Below are positions 11,206 through 23,829 of a stretch of DNA of 64,000 bases, piece by piece. Both the position numbers and the translations under genes were made by a program. A model generated the notes under the pieces. It made no database searches. It was not told the origin of the DNA and was given only the letters and a program-made list of their open reading frames with translations. The DNA lies in NCBI GenBank assembly GCA_947034885.2, contig OX344753.2:27358347-27422346 (forward strand), written 5' to 3'. Position 1 is the stretch's first letter. The number at the start of each line of letters is the position of its first letter. This stretch comes from Thuidium tamariscinum. Taxonomy: Eukaryota > Streptophyta > Bryopsida > Hypnales > Thuidiaceae.

Positions 11206-13599
11206 TATCTTGGAGCCAAAATTTGAAAATAGGGATGAAACGCTTAGATGACTTTCATTCATCCTGTCGCATAGATGAAATTTGGCTCCTTCACCCCAAA
11301 GTGACAATGAGGACAGAAAGTGTCCTCACACATACTCAAGTCCAGTTCAAAGTCCTGTAACTTTTGCATCCCAAGTCCGAATTCAACAAAACTTAATGGG
11401 AAAGTTGTGTTCTCCCCTGTAGTTTGTGTGGTAAAATTTTCAGATGAATCCAAGATGTATTGATTTTTTGAAAGCCAATCAAAGTTTACAACTTCAATTT
11501 GAGTTCACCAAACTGCATTTTAGGGCTGCAACTTTGGGCCTTGTATCTCCTTCATCCATTGCTCATGTTCAATAAAAAATTTGGATTTTGTTCCCCTTGA
11601 AGTATAGTTATTGTGGTAAAGTTTTCATATCAATCCAAGTTGTTTTGAATGTTTTAGAGCAATTCAAAGTTCAAAATTCTGCCATTATTTGAGTAAGCTT
11701 ACATTGAACTTCGGCGGCTTGTTTCTTCTTCATACAAAGTCCATTTTCAATAATTATTTTTGAAAAAGTTGTACATAATAGTCTAGTGTGTGTGGCTAAA
11801 ATTTCATGCTAATCCAAGAATTAATGAGTGACTAAGAAGCATTCTACTAGAAGGAGGTTCTACTTTAGATATGTTTTTTGCAATTTTTCTTGCTGACTTT
11901 GACATTTCAAAGTCGTTTTGTAGACACAATGAGTCAATTGAATGAAATTTTTTTTCATCAATGTATTTGTATACTAGTTTTGGATCATTTTGCAGTATAA
12001 AGTATTTTCATTTGAGTAGGTTTAGAAATCAAATTTCACCTCCAAATGTGTTTTGGGGAAAATTTCAGCATCCATTTTCAACACTAAAACATTATGATCT
12101 TGCAATCTATACAGTCAAATGACTTCAAATTTTTTTCATGTCATCTACAACATGTAAATTACAAGATTGTACGGTTGAGATTTGAATGACATGAAGACAT
12201 TTAAATCCATAAAGCTTCAAAAGCAATGATGTTTTCGAACCTTGGAAATTGAATGTCACTTTGGGGTTAAAGGGCCATTTCTGGTCAATTTCCCCAATGT
12301 TCCCGTAGCAATGAGGGAACAGTTGACAGCAGTCATCCAATATAAATAATAAATAAATAAATAAAAATTATTGCACCCTTGAAATTGAAAAAAAGTCGGA
12401 ATTTTAAAAAAAAATTGAAGTAGTTGTCATCCAACCACATCAGCTTTTTATTGATCTTCAATTCCTACAATTTTGCATTGCATGGGAACTTGCAGTCTTC
12501 TTTTTACTAAAATCTCCTCTAATGAACGTACACTTTTACATGTACACAATCGAAGTCATCCAACTCTGACTATAAATTCAAATAAAGTAACTAAGGGAGG
12601 CATCCCATTTCCAACTACTTAAGCAATTGCCAAATTGCTACAAAAAAATCATTATAAAAATAACAAAACCTTATATACAATAAAAATTTGAAAAAATCAT
12701 TATTTTTTTGGTTTATTTGTGTCATATAAAGTTATTGATAATGAATCGGGGATATCCAACCATATAGATGTAATCTATAGTTACTAATAAACAAATTTTA
12801 TTTGAATTTTGTTATTAAATTTATCTATTATGGGCTACTTCATAATGAATCTTTGAAATCATAGATTCTTGAAGAAATTTATGACCTTTAGGAGTTAAAG
12901 CAAGTCAATATGGTATAAGGGCATATACTATACTTGGTAAAATTGAGCACTCCTTCATAAATTTAAGATTTTGATAAACTAATTATTAATTTTCAACATT
13001 TATATTTTAATATTAAAAAAAGATGAACTTATAGGATATCTTTGAAACTAGATCATTAAGTATTTTTAATTTTAGGCAAAGACATTCTAAAAACAAAGTT
13101 CCATTATTACTATTAGTTATTGTCTTCAATTTTTTTTTCATTCCACTTATCATTTTGGATATTACACTAAATTAGTAATTTGGAAAAATATTATATTTTT
13201 TATATAATAGAAGTCATATGAATTCAATTTTATTGTTTATATAGAAAGTCCTTCACACTAGATATTTGCACATGAAATTTTTTTATTAACTAATAAGTGT
13301 TGAATCTCAATAGAAAATGTATTGTTCTCATATTGGTTTCTATCATTTCATCTTCCAAGATAATTTTATAATTTGTGACCTATTCAAATGTTGAATAGTT
13401 TTAAACCCTTACTTAAAATTTAAATAAACATTCAAACCTATTCAATGTTTGAAGTGCACTAACCATATTAACACCAATTGTGAATAAATTCTCATTGAAG
13501 TATGATCAAAGATTCCATATAGTAACCCTTGAAGCACTCTAGTGTCGAATTTCTAAAAATGTACAAATAGAAAATCAAATTCCTTTCACATTACAACTT
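11206..13599. other. AT-rich intergenic DNA of probable repeat origin
   Basis: No coding feature. Phrases such as ATCTTGCAATCTA recur here (about 12090), at 15.25 kb and, diverged, at 44.78 kb, which suggests several decayed copies of the same dispersed family. Confidence 0.4.
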
Positions 13600-15460
13600 G
13601 GATGAAAATCATCCTAATTTTCAAAGATACTTTATTAAGTTATTTTATTTAAACGTTGAATTTGGTATAACTATAGCACATTTATTTTTTTTAAATTACA
13701 AATGTGGAAATTTGTCAAGTTGTTAATTGACTAAGTGAAAATTGCATCAACTCTAGTTCAAATCTAGAATTGCAAAAATGAGGTCATAGAATTAAATAAT
13801 ACAAAAATTCTAAAAAATCACCTTGTCAAGAAAACCTCATTTCAAATCCATTCCACCAAAATTTACTCAAAAAATGACAATACTTTGTTTGTAATTGAAT
13901 ATTGAAGGCCGAAATTCAAAAAAAATCGTTCTAGAAGAATATTGGTAATAGCATTGGTGAATCTAACTATACAAACAAAATCCACAACTCAAACTTTGTC
14001 TTTTTAGCCCTTTTGTGAGTATGGTGGATTTAGAGGGTGGGTGCAATTCTTCAAGGAAAGTGAATTTTGTAGCCATTCTAAGGTTGTAATTTTAGATCAA
14101 ACCATATAAAGTATTGCCATAAGGGAGATTCTTCAACCTAACAAAACATCAAACTCACCAATGGTACAAATTGCTATAAATAAGGTAGAAGGTCTATAAA
14201 TCAACATTTTAAGGGCTAGAATTGAATTTTGGGGAGGTGGAACATCTTTAAATATTTTTTCAGTAATTTTCTCTCAAGAGGCAAGTAGAATAGGCATCTA
14301 ACCTAGGTCATTTCATATTTTTTGAAGCTTTTTGAAATTAGTTACAAATTTTTGAAGTTTACAAAAAATAATCATTTGTAGTCATTACAAGCAGTATTCT
14401 TCTAAAATGCGCAAATTTAGTACATTGAACAAAACAAAATGTACCTCTAAACCATGTTTGCTTTTAATGCCTTGTTGGAATTTGAGTTGTTTCCCTTTAA
14501 CCCCTAAAAGACCAAACTACATTTTTGGGCAACATAGTGATTTTGGGCAGTTCATTATGAATGGAGTTTTGGTTTATTTCTTTGAAATTTTGACACAACA
14601 TGTGCCCAAGGAATAGCTTTAAGGCCCAATAATTTTCATAACTTTTGACTATATGGTTAAGAAGTTATGACATGATATGTTGTTTTCTTTACTTAGAGAG
14701 CAACCTAGGCAGAAAAAAACTTCTTTAAAAATTAATTTTTTAAGAAATTAAAATTTGAAATTGGTTTCTTTGATTTTTATCTAAGTGGAAAGCTTTGAAT
14801 GATTCCATTTCAATTAATGAGTCAAAAGTTATGAGGATTTTTAGTTTGAGGTAGTTTCAACTAGTTATAGAATCTCTACACTACAAAAAAAGTTTGAAAT
14901 TATTTATTTAATTCAATTTTTAATATTTAAATAAATAAATAAAAACATTGGATGTATATTGTTCAATACAACATTGCAACCATTGAAATTGTCTTCTTTT
15001 AACTCTATAAATAATTTGTTAATAATTTAGTATTTTGGCTCATTTTTTACTTCTTTCTACTTACTATTTTTTTCCTATATGTTGTACAATTCCAAATGAT
15101 CTGAAAATTTTCGAGCATGTAGCCAACTTCACTTGAAAAATGAATCCAAAGAGTTACAATCATTTTGGACATTTTTCCATACAAATATGGTCTTCTAAAG
15201 TGCAGCTGCCTAGATTTCCGTGCTGGTAAAAAAATGATTTTTGTCACTTCAAACACTAATATCTTGCAATCTACATGGTGGAAATTGTTGAAATTTTTTC
15301 CACGTCTTTTTGAACCTGTATTCTAAAAGATCCTATGGTTATTTTTGTCTAAAAATGTTTTTTCTCTAAAAATTTGCTAGTTGTTTAAAAAATGACAATT
15401 TTGAAGTGGTTTTGGTGAAAACATAGTCAAAAAACCTTTAGGTGTTAATCCTCAAAAATC
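13600..15460 (+). repeat. Large dispersed repeat, copy A
   Basis: This interval is the diverged reverse complement of segments of 26640-29720. Matching anchors include 13600-13870 with 29490-29700 (GGATTTGAAA and TTTCTTGACAAGGTGATTTT on the complement), 13900-13980 with about 29100-29170, 14490-14880 with 27050-27430, and 15040-15300 with 26650-26950. A third partial copy is at 37560-37925. No intact frame survives. It is probably an old transposable element of unknown class. Confidence 0.6.
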
Positions 15461-16339
15461 AATAACTTGAATGACCCTTCAGAATTTGCGCTACATAAAT
15501 TTCAATGCATAAGTTTACTTTGGACATTCATGAGATTACAAAGCAACACTTATGCCTTGTCGAGACATCAAGATATAAAAAAATCTCACAAATTGGTTGA
15601 TATTTTTTCGTATTTTTATTGAACACTTTCCATTTGAAGGTCCAAGCCATTTGAATTTGCAACCTCATAGCTAATGCATTAATGCTCAAATTCTATTTAA
15701 ACTAGTTTTATTTGAAGTGTATGAAGACACTCTAATTGCATTACTCTTTTGAGGACTTTATCATCAAATGTATTTTAAACAATATTAGACCAAAAGTGCA
15801 AAAACAACCAAAAAATAATCAACCAATCACTAAAGGATTAATTGCATTTCAACTCCAAAACATTCTTCCAAATAGAATTTTATGCTAATTTTCCAAAATC
15901 ATCAATTTTAGAGATGAACTCGGATGCTTAGAAGTTAAAGTAGACTACTTGTTTTGTTCATTATATTGAGAGATGTCCAAAACATTACACCTTATGCATG
16001 TTCTCAATACCTTCAAAAAGCCCTCTAATTAGGAAAGATGCACAAACTTCACTTTATGGCATAAAGACTTAGGACATGCTTACATGCTAGTCCAATGGCC
16101 AAGAACAAAACTACTTCAAGCAATAAGACAAAAGAAGCTTCACTAATCATCTTTCCAGAGTAGGCAAATGGGAAAGGAAAAAGAGAAATTTCATACATTC
16201 CAATGGACAATCTCATTGATGGAAACTTTGCAAACTTGACAAAATCTACTATGTGTGCTTCTCTAATTGTAACCCTCCCACCCACCACATCCACATTAAA
16301 ATGCAAAGATTGTTTTCCCCTATTGCAGTGTGGTAATGG
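15461..16339. other. Intergenic DNA
   Basis: AT-rich with no recognised feature. Short minus-strand frames at 16049-16306 lack any motif. Confidence 0.45.
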
Positions 16340-17220
16340 GCACTAGTGCACAGTAACTCAGTACACAACTCTGACTACTTCCACCTCCTTAACCGTTTGC
16401 AAGGAGATTACCAAACATGTTTCCTGTAAGGACTTTCGATTCTCCACCGTGTGCACATTTGCCAAATCGTGCAAACCCACCTGGCATCGTGTCATGACGT
16501 ATTGACACCTCACTTCGGTACTTTGGCCAGTTACCAAATAAAATATAACAAAACATACACCACCTGAATGCGTGTCAATCAAGTTGGTGATGTTCTAGAA
16601 ACCGAAGTCACGATATTCAGCTTGCCCACCAAAACGCATACCGTCTCCCTCCGACAAAGAAAACAAATCTGACCATGAAGACAGCATGCCTGAAATCCAA
16701 TTATACAGACAATCCCAATGATGGTAAATATGTGTAGGTATGTATATAGTATCTCTTAGCAACACTCCAAAGCTGCCTGAAATGATTGCTAGAACACACA
16801 GGATCAAGCTGTTCTGCAATCGAAGTTCCAATTTCTGCACATTCTCTAAATTCCAGAGAACATTCTCAACCAAGGCACCCGTGAGAAAGTCTTCCATAAA
16901 TCACAAACTCAACCACCTCAGACCTAACGTGCACTTCACATCTTAGGCAAGAAACTATTTACATTATCGCACCGAGGTGCGAAGTGCAAGTCAGTCTGGG
17001 ATACTGTAATCGTCGGCTCCCTTTGCTACCATACAGAAAGAGGAAAAAAAACATTTACCTACCGTCGAACACAACGAATACTCACAGATGTGTACTGTAC
17101 TCGGCCCATGTGTAATGACTCACACAAATAGTTCATTCCTGCAATTCACATCTGCTGGAGAATAATAATAAAAACAAAAAAATTTAACAATCCACAGTGT
17201 TGTACCCACAGCCCTCCTCA
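16340..17220 (-). other. Probable 3' region of the 17.2-18.9 kb gene
   Basis: Base composition is richer in G+C than the surrounding DNA, and the stretch directly follows the stop codon at 17221. A 100-codon minus-strand frame at 16595-16897 contains a hydrophobic run (LILCVLAIISGSFGVLL) but has no recognised relatives. It is more likely 3' UTR or an unproven downstream exon than a separate gene. Confidence 0.35.
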
Positions 17221-18903
17221 TCAGCCTCCCCCTTTGGAAAACTCGTTGGATGAAGCCTCTTCCCTGGGCAGACTGTCGAAGCGTCCACCAGTCCTCTGCA
17301 ACGATCGAGCCATGTCCCGGCGTGGCATTCGGTACTTGGAAGTCTCCTTGTGAGCGTGCGAGAGAACAAAGAACAATAACGACGTCGCAACAATGGCCGA
17401 GATACGGCTCACAATCAGAAACAGCAACGCCACCAATAGTCCCAAAATCAACCACAAGTCGAAATCCTTCCGACCTGTGTCGAAAACCGTCGAAGAATTT
17501 CGAAATTCCTGCAAGGCTGAAGAGATTTCGTTGCCTGATGAGCCTTCCATTGAGAAATTCCTCCCCAACGGCGACCTGCGGATGGTGGTGGTGGTACTGC
17601 TAACTTCAGGGGTCTTCTCCTTTCGGAAACTGCACTTCTTTCCTAAAATGGATCGCTTCTTCGACGAGGAAGCGCTGTCGGCGAACACTTCGTCGTCGGG
17701 CCAGCCATCGTCGGACGAAACCTCTTTCTCCTTGTCCCGTCGTGAGAACGAAAACTTGGAGCTTTTTCTTGGACTTGCGCCAGAAGAATGGGAGTGAGTG
17801 CTCTCGGGGGAACTTGGGGTGGGAGACTTCGACATCTTCGCTCTCAGCTTCCGCACCAACCGCCGTGTCGAGCTCGGCGTCCGAGTCTTGCCCGTGGCAT
17901 TGCTCTCCGAAACGTCAGTTCGAAGCTGCGGTAGTGAAGGGTAAGAGAAAGGAATCGATTCTTCGGGAACAACGGGAAAACTGATACCGGGGTCTGGCTT
18001 GGAATCGCACTCGATATCAGCCTGTGTCGGAATTGGTTCTAATTCGGGAACAGGTTTCTTGCGGCGGACTAGTGGCAGCAAAGCTAACCCACGTGGTACA
18101 CGAATCGAGAGATGCGGCACGATATGTCGCGTAACCAACGACTGCAAGAAATCAGCGTAGAGCTTCCCTCTCTGCCACCTGATCACAAGGTCAACCGTGA
18201 GCAACTCATAAAACGAGGTCCCGATCTTCGTCACGCGTGCCACCACACAAGCGCTCAACGCTACCAGCAATGCGACGGCGGAATTCGGCGATCGCGCCCA
18301 GCCTTTCTCAAGTAGCAAGAGACGTCCATTCCGTATCAGTGACGCCGAATTCGTAGGTAAACCTGATGTCTCCGTCAACCCCGAACAGCCGACATCTTCT
18401 CGCTCAGGCTCCGAAACAGCGTCTCTAGTCACCTCAACGGGCTCCGAAACATAGTCTGACTCGCGACGCAAATCTCCAGCGACCTCAGAGTCCAATCCAT
18501 GACCCAGATCCGGGAAGGAGAAGCTCCGCGAGAAGTCAACGATTTCAATCTCGGCCGTGGTCTCCTTAGAGTGCGTGTGCTGCAGCAACATGATCTCGGA
18601 AGTGGCCTTGGGAGATGATGTTGTGTCCTTGCGACGGCTGGCCGTGCGGGCGATGGTGGCGGCCGTCCACTCCTGCGCGGATCGCGACAAATACCGTACG
18701 GCAGACACCGAGTTCCCTGTCTTGTCGACCAAGGAGCTTTTCTTGGCTTGCAGCTCTGCCATGAGAAGAGCGAATTTCTCCAGCCCCTGCAATGCGAACG
18801 GGTTCTGCTTCTTCTGCTTCTTCCGCTTCTTAGCATCCCCGAGCTTTTTCTTCAGTGTCGGCCACAGGGCCATTTTCGACGTCGACTTCGAAATCTCTGC
18901 CAT
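17221..18903 (-). CDS. Uncharacterised 560-aa protein with two hydrophobic segments
   Basis: Single uninterrupted frame from the ATG at 18901-18903 to the TGA at 17221-17223, visibly more GC-rich than its surroundings, so very probably a real intronless gene. The N-terminus (residues 14-33) is strongly basic (KKKLGDAKKRKKQKK). A first hydrophobic segment spans about 208-226 (SAVALLVALSACVVARVTK). Residues 335-465 form a long Ser/Lys/Arg-rich, probably disordered region. A second, longer hydrophobic hairpin spans about 481-515 (FDLWLILGLLVALLFLIVSR...), near the C-terminus. This suggests a membrane-anchored protein with a large disordered loop. I do not recognise the family. It is transcribed away from the small ORF at 19466, with which it would share a 562-bp promoter region. 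Confidence 0.7.
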   Translation of the reverse strand: MAEISKSTSKMALWPTLKKKLGDAKKRKKQKKQNPFALQGLEKFALLMAELQAKKSSLVDKTGNSVSAVRYLSRSAQEWTAATIARTASRRKDTTSSPKATSEIMLLQHTHSKETTAEIEIVDFSRSFSFPDLGHGLDSEVAGDLRRESDYVSEPVEVTRDAVSEPEREDVGCSGLTETSGLPTNSASLIRNGRLLLLEKGWARSPNSAVALLVALSACVVARVTKIGTSFYELLTVDLVIRWQRGKLYADFLQSLVTRHIVPHLSIRVPRGLALLPLVRRKKPVPELEPIPTQADIECDSKPDPGISFPVVPEESIPFSYPSLPQLRTDVSESNATGKTRTPSSTRRLVRKLRAKMSKSPTPSSPESTHSHSSGASPRKSSKFSFSRRDKEKEVSSDDGWPDDEVFADSASSSKKRSILGKKCSFRKEKTPEVSSTTTTIRRSPLGRNFSMEGSSGNEISSALQEFRNSSTVFDTGRKDFDLWLILGLLVALLFLIVSRISAIVATSLLFFVLSHAHKETSKYRMPRRDMARSLQRTGGRFDSLPREEASSNEFSKGGG

Positions 18904-19465
18904 GTTTCAAGACTCTGGAGCTTCACGTGTAGCATTCCACACCTACTCCAACCCCAAACTCCTACTCGCAATCTCTCACTCTCCCGGTCGTGGCTTCACC
19001 AAGGTAGCTTCAAAATCCAACCCTAACACCGCACCAACCACCCCAATTCCTTCACACTCTTCCAAATCTGTCTCAAATTTTCGCAGGAAAAAACATTCCA
19101 TTCGCATCGAACCTCAAAACACAAAAGGATTCCACAATCTTAAACACTCCAATCGCCAACCCCTACATCAGGCAGAGACAGTCCACTACTCTAAGTCCCC
19201 GGCGACGACCCCGCGTCACCGCCCTCTCTCCCGCAACCTTTGCAAGAAACTCTAGCACCTCTCCATCGTCCTCCCCAGTCGGAGTCAATACTCTCCAAAC
19301 TGACGAAGCTTACCAAACCTCCAAAATTGTCAACACGACGAAAACTCGAGCAGTGTTCACTCGGCTCTTTCTGCCCCTCAATTCCTCCTGACTGGCCCAC
19401 ACGGTCTCCTCTCACCTAGCTCGAGCTCTCCACTCACCACAACCCCGAACAAGTTCCCCATCAAA
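18904..19465. promoter_or_regulatory. Putative bidirectional promoter and 5' leaders
   Basis: C-rich on the plus strand, GC-richer than intergenic DNA, and placed between two divergent start codons (18903 on minus, 19466 on plus). Plus-strand frames crossing it are antisense to the upstream gene. No convincing TATA box was picked out. The shared-promoter role is inference from layout. Confidence 0.35.
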
Positions 19466-19801
19466 ATGGAGCTGAAATTCAAAGCAGGCGAAGAGGGAAA
19501 CATGATTGTTGCGTCCTCAGCGTTGGCGATCTGGTACAGGGGCTGCGCCTGTGCCATTGCGGTCAGCGTTTACGCAGCAACGGCGCTGGCAACGGCACTC
19601 AACGAGGTTGCAGGACCCCGCGGTCGCCGCAAGCCCCGGCTGCCGCTCATTGGCCGCGCGGCTGCGATGATGATGGCGACGGGCTTTCGTGGCATTGCTG
19701 CCAAGTTTCTTTCCAGATCTTCTGCTGATCTTTTAGGGGGGTTCCACGTTGGGCTTCGTTCATCTTTTCCTTTTCTCCATTTCTTTTGGAAGCTCTTTTG
19801 A
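19466..19801 (+). CDS. Small GC-rich hypothetical ORF, possible membrane peptide or first exon
   Basis: 111 codons from the ATG at 19466. The first 80 codons have a strong G/C preference at third positions, unlike the AT-rich flank, which supports coding. Residues 14-45 are hydrophobic (IVASSALAIWYRGCACAIAV...), followed by a basic patch (GPRGRRKPR). Composition becomes AT-rich after about codon 85, so the true exon may end earlier at an unseen donor, or the tail is simply degenerate. No family recognised. Confidence 0.4.
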   Translation: MELKFKAGEEGNMIVASSALAIWYRGCACAIAVSVYAATALATALNEVAGPRGRRKPRLPLIGRAAAMMMATGFRGIAAKFLSRSSADLLGGFHVGLRSSFPFLHFFWKLF

Positions 19802-21876
19802 CTTACCGTTCAGGGGTCTTATCCTCCATTTGGGACTTGGGTCTGGGATGAAAATAAAGGTCAAATGTCCTTTATTTGTGGAAAAAAAAAAAAAAAAAAA
19901 ACAGGGGCAAATGGCCATATGCACATATCTATGTGCTTTTTTTTGTTTTTTTAAAAACAAATGAAAGGACATATCTATGTTTAGATTTTCCTTTCGAGGA
20001 CTTAGATAATTGATGAAAATGATTTGCATATTTTCATATGTTAATCATGTTTACAGATTCATTGTGTATTTTTGTCCATTTGGGGGGATTAAGCTTAGTG
20101 TAGAAAATTTGAAAAGTAAAAAAAAGTTGTTTAGTTCATCTAATTCATTAATATTTGTGTGAAAACACACAAAATATTCAATTCTCTTAGCATTCACAAT
20201 AGTTCATACCTCAATTCACAGTGTATGTGCACATTTCACCTCAATAAGTTCTTTTCTTAATTCAAAATATATCCCTTCAAAAATGACTTGAAAAAAAGAA
20301 AACTGATAAAATCTGAAAGAACCATCATAATTAAAAAATTTCACATTTTATTGGAAGGAAAAAATTTATCATCAAAATATCAAATGTTCAATCAACATTC
20401 AATATATTAAAAGGGATTTTCAAATATTAGCTTAAAATAATATTGACAAATATTGGTTGATGTAGTACTAAATCCAACCATATGATTATGATATTTGGAT
20501 CATATTTCACAAACTCTCTTTAAATTTCATCATTAAATTCTACTAAGTTGCATTCTATAATATATCTTTACAAATTAAGAAATTACAACTATCCTTGATT
20601 TTTGAGAAATCAGTAGAAGGTTTCTTGAAGCAAGGATAAACTTAATTTTATACATCTCATATTGTTTACCTTCTTTAGTGAATTACAAGAATATTTTTGG
20701 GTAATTTGGCAATTGACTAGTCTTGTATTGCATTTGAATAAGGTTGATTTTTTTATGGTAGATTTTAGTATAATTATATCTAGTAGTTATAGTTGACAAA
20801 ATGCATTTGCAAAAATGGATGCTAAAATGATTGGGCTATTGCTTTTTCAAAAGAACTTGTATTAGTAAAAATAAACTTTATAGAATGTTTTTATGCATTT
20901 ACAGCATTTATAGTCAATGTCATATTCTTCAAAAAAATCTAATACAGTAGGAGATGCCAAGCACGCCTATCAAGTGTAGTAGATAGCAACATTTCCAAAA
21001 TCATCCAAATTTCACTTGCCATAGTGTCTACCAAAAAAGTCTTTGAGTTGCTAATAATTTTTTAAAAAGGGCCTTTAATAGAGACATTTTAGCCAAAATT
21101 GCAACAAACAATAAAATTTGATAGCCAATTTACAACTTTGTCCACAATGGAATTAACATCTATTTAGTCAATTTTGTGTTATAGTACTTCCAATAATCTT
21201 TCAAGAACTTGCAAAGTCCTTTATTTCTATTTTATTTTGATATTATGCACTCTCAAGGTAGCCAAAGTTGATGCTTGTTTCTCTTGAAGGGTAGCATGTT
21301 GCACTAAATTCCATATCCTAGATAGCATACTACACTAAATCCCATAAACCATTTCTAAGATCACTAGTAAGCAGGCAATGGATTTTTAATTTTTTTAGTG
21401 TTGTTGAGGAAGATTACATATTCATTATTTTGAAGAAAATAATCTCTATATTTACTTATTTACTTTAAAAAAATTCTACTTCTTCTTCTTTTCATTTTAA
21501 AACATTGTTCAAAAGTTTTATTGGTTTCAAATTGACCATGTAGAATCCAATACAGTTGAATGATTTAAATAAGACTTTTATTGATTATCTTTGTTAGTTT
21601 GTTGAATTTTATTTTTAGAAAAATATGAAAAATCTCAAAAGGATGATCTTGATGGAGGACAAGGTACCTAAATTTTGTTACACTTTTGATAGTTTAGAGT
21701 CAATTTCTAAAGTTCTATGACATTTACAATTCATACCACTAAGGTGATGAACTCCAAATTGCCTAAAATTGTTAAAGCACCAATTAGAAAAATAAAACGG
21801 GTTGCACTTAAATGAATACAAATATATGTCAACATCATATGCAATAGTATTGAAATCCACTTGACTTGACATAAGA
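19802..21876. other. AT-rich intergenic DNA with poly(A) tract
   Basis: A 20-bp A-run lies at 19882-19901. The rest is low-complexity AT-rich sequence with no supported gene. Confidence 0.5.
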
Positions 21877-22195
21877 GGATTTCTAGCTGGTTTACAAGAC
21901 TGCAAGTTCCCAAACGCTGGGAACGCAATGCTGATGTGGTCGAGCGACTGCCACGTCAGAATTTTTTTTTTAAATTAATTTTAATTAATTATTAAATATT
22001 TTTAAAATATTTTTTTGAAAAAAAAAATTTAAAATCATTTTTTTGCTCTTTATTACATTCTGAAGTTTTTAGGAAAAAAAATTTTAATTTTTTTTTTCAA
22101 AATTCAAAAATTCAGACCTACAGGGGGCTGGTCTGCAGTAGTGGGAACAATTTCAGGGAACACCCCTAAAACGGTCTCCTGAGGGCTAGAAATCC
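21877..22195. mobile_element. MITE with GGATTTCTAGC termini
   Basis: Terminal inverted repeat GGATTTCTAGC at 21877 and its complement GCTAGAAATCC ending at 22195, about 319 bp. Subterminal parts share TTCCC/GGGAAC motifs and a CCACGTCAG box. The interior is A/T homopolymer-rich. Related interiors and GACGTGGC boxes occur in the elements at 29224-29432 and 33122-33389, so these may be one family. No transposase is encoded. Confidence 0.6.
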
Positions 22196-22305
22196 GTGAA
22201 CGGTTCATGGAAGTCGAAAAAGATTTGTAATAAGACATGTAGAAAGTTCACGAGGAAAAACACTCCACATGTATTGCATATAGTCATAATGTTCTATATT
22301 AGCAA

Positions 22306-22430
22306 TGACATTAGTATGTGATCATAAAAGTGTGAACCTATGAGCATTGAGCTTAAATATAAGTAAGTATCTTATGTTCATTGAAGGTATTTATTACATA
22401 AATATCTATAATATAGATGTTTAGAATAGG
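22306..22430 (+). mobile_element. Half copy of the GTATGTGAGCATA MITE family
   Basis: Begins TTAGTATGTGATCATAAAAG, matching the left end of the complete element at 25408, and continues through the ATTGAAGGTATTTATTACAT region. The right end is missing. Confidence 0.55.
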
Positions 22431-22984
22431 TTTGTTTTTTCATTTTTGGAGAATAGCCATAGTGGCGACATAAAATGTTATTGGGATGCTTCAAATTGCA
22501 ACATACATTCTTTTTTTGGATGTATAGTATGGTTTTCATCCAAAATTAGGCAAATTCATCTAATATTTCTTTTTACTTCAAAATTGTGTAGCAATCTCAT
22601 CCAAGTTTTCCAGTATTTTTTGGGGTATTTTTTAGCCAAATTATTTTTTCTGGTGCAAATTGACACCAAAAAGCCCCCCAAAAGCCCTAGTTTAGAACAA
22701 AGATACACTATAATTATTGAAGGTGTTTATAATATAGACTTGGAGTTCTATTGGGGCAAAAAAGTTATTGAAGAAAAAGTAAAGGGGAGCTTCAATAAAA
22801 TTCGAGAAAAAATTTACAACTATTTAAATATTAGTGTATTTGCAATAAAAAAGAAGCAAGTAAGAAGAAGAAGAAACAACTTCAAGAAAAAATTAAACCC
22901 AAAGTGCACAATGAGAAACCAAAAAAGAGAACTAGAGGTGCAAACAAAAGTAAGATCACTTTCATTGGTTGTTTAAGAGCAAAG

Positions 22985-23720
22985 CAAGCACAATAGACAT
23001 GTCATATAAATTTAATACAAACCCAACATTTGTACAAGATAGGAAAAAACAATCAAAGACTAGAAATTGGATAGATTTACAATTGAAGGTTGTTATAATG
23101 GCAATAGACAAAAAAACTATGGTTTCTATTGTTGCAAACTAGTTTGATATTTCAACATCTAGTATCCTGGGTCATATACTTAGATGGTAAGATTTTGTCT
23201 AAAGAGAGAGGAAGAACTTTTGTTTTAATATAAAAAAAGGATGAGATGTTAACACAATATCTCCTTGATATGGAAATTAATGGCTTTCTACTAACATGGC
23301 TAATTTTGATAATAAAAGTATTTATAGTAGTTTAAAGTGTTTTATTTTTTAATTTAAGGCTTATCTAAAAATAAAATGATGAATAGGTTTGAGAAACAAC
23401 ACCATGAAATTACTTTATAGAGTACACAAATACTAGAAGTAGCAAGAATATAGGATTTATATCCTTTGAATGTAAGCTACATTTTACAAAAATTTGCAAT
23501 ATTTGAATGAAATTCACTAATAATCACAACCAATTGCAAATATAGAATGTCAAGCGGAGTGGAGCCCAAGTTAGATAGGAGTCATGAAGTGTGCACATTA
23601 TAACTATTAATGAAAAAGAGCTCAATCATACAAAATTATCTTGCATCAACACATGAAAAGACTACATTTGTAATTACTATGCATTCAAAAGCAAACAACA
23701 TCAAACAATATAAGTTGTAA
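22985..23720 (+). pseudogene. Degenerate pogo/DDE_1-type transposase relic with psq-like HTH
   Basis: Conceptual plus-strand reading of 23041-23310 across several stops and one frame change shows a psq helix-turn-helix pattern (NWIDLQLKVVIMAIDKKT, then FDISTSSILGHIL), a GRT-x-VL segment and QYLLDMEINGF-LLT. Downstream, about 23380-23520, RFEKQHHEITL and LEVARI followed by NVSYILQKFAIFE resemble the CENP-B/pogo-type region before the catalytic core. At least five stops make it non-functional. A 176-codon frame just upstream (22446-22976) could be its 5' part but has no motif of its own. Family assignment is by pattern only. Confidence 0.5.
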
Positions 23721-23829
23721 AATGTGAAGATAGAACTCAAATAGGAATACAAGAGCATGCTTGGATGACAAGTTTCTTGTTTGAAAAGTACATTGACCAT
23801 TTGTAGATAACCTAATAGGATTTTTACTT

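Noticed and set aside
16595..16897. 100-codon minus frame as a separate gene or last exon
   Set aside because: Follows the stop of the 560-aa gene without a fitting splice donor and has no recognised domain; treated as probable 3' region.
18557..19255. 232-codon plus-strand frame
   Set aside because: It is antisense to the first 350 bp of the 560-aa gene and runs into its promoter; the minus frame is longer and ends cleanly.
22446..22976. 176-codon frame as an independent gene
   Set aside because: AT-rich, non-ATG start, Lys/Asn/Ile-rich, no motif; mentioned only as a possible 5' part of the transposase relic.
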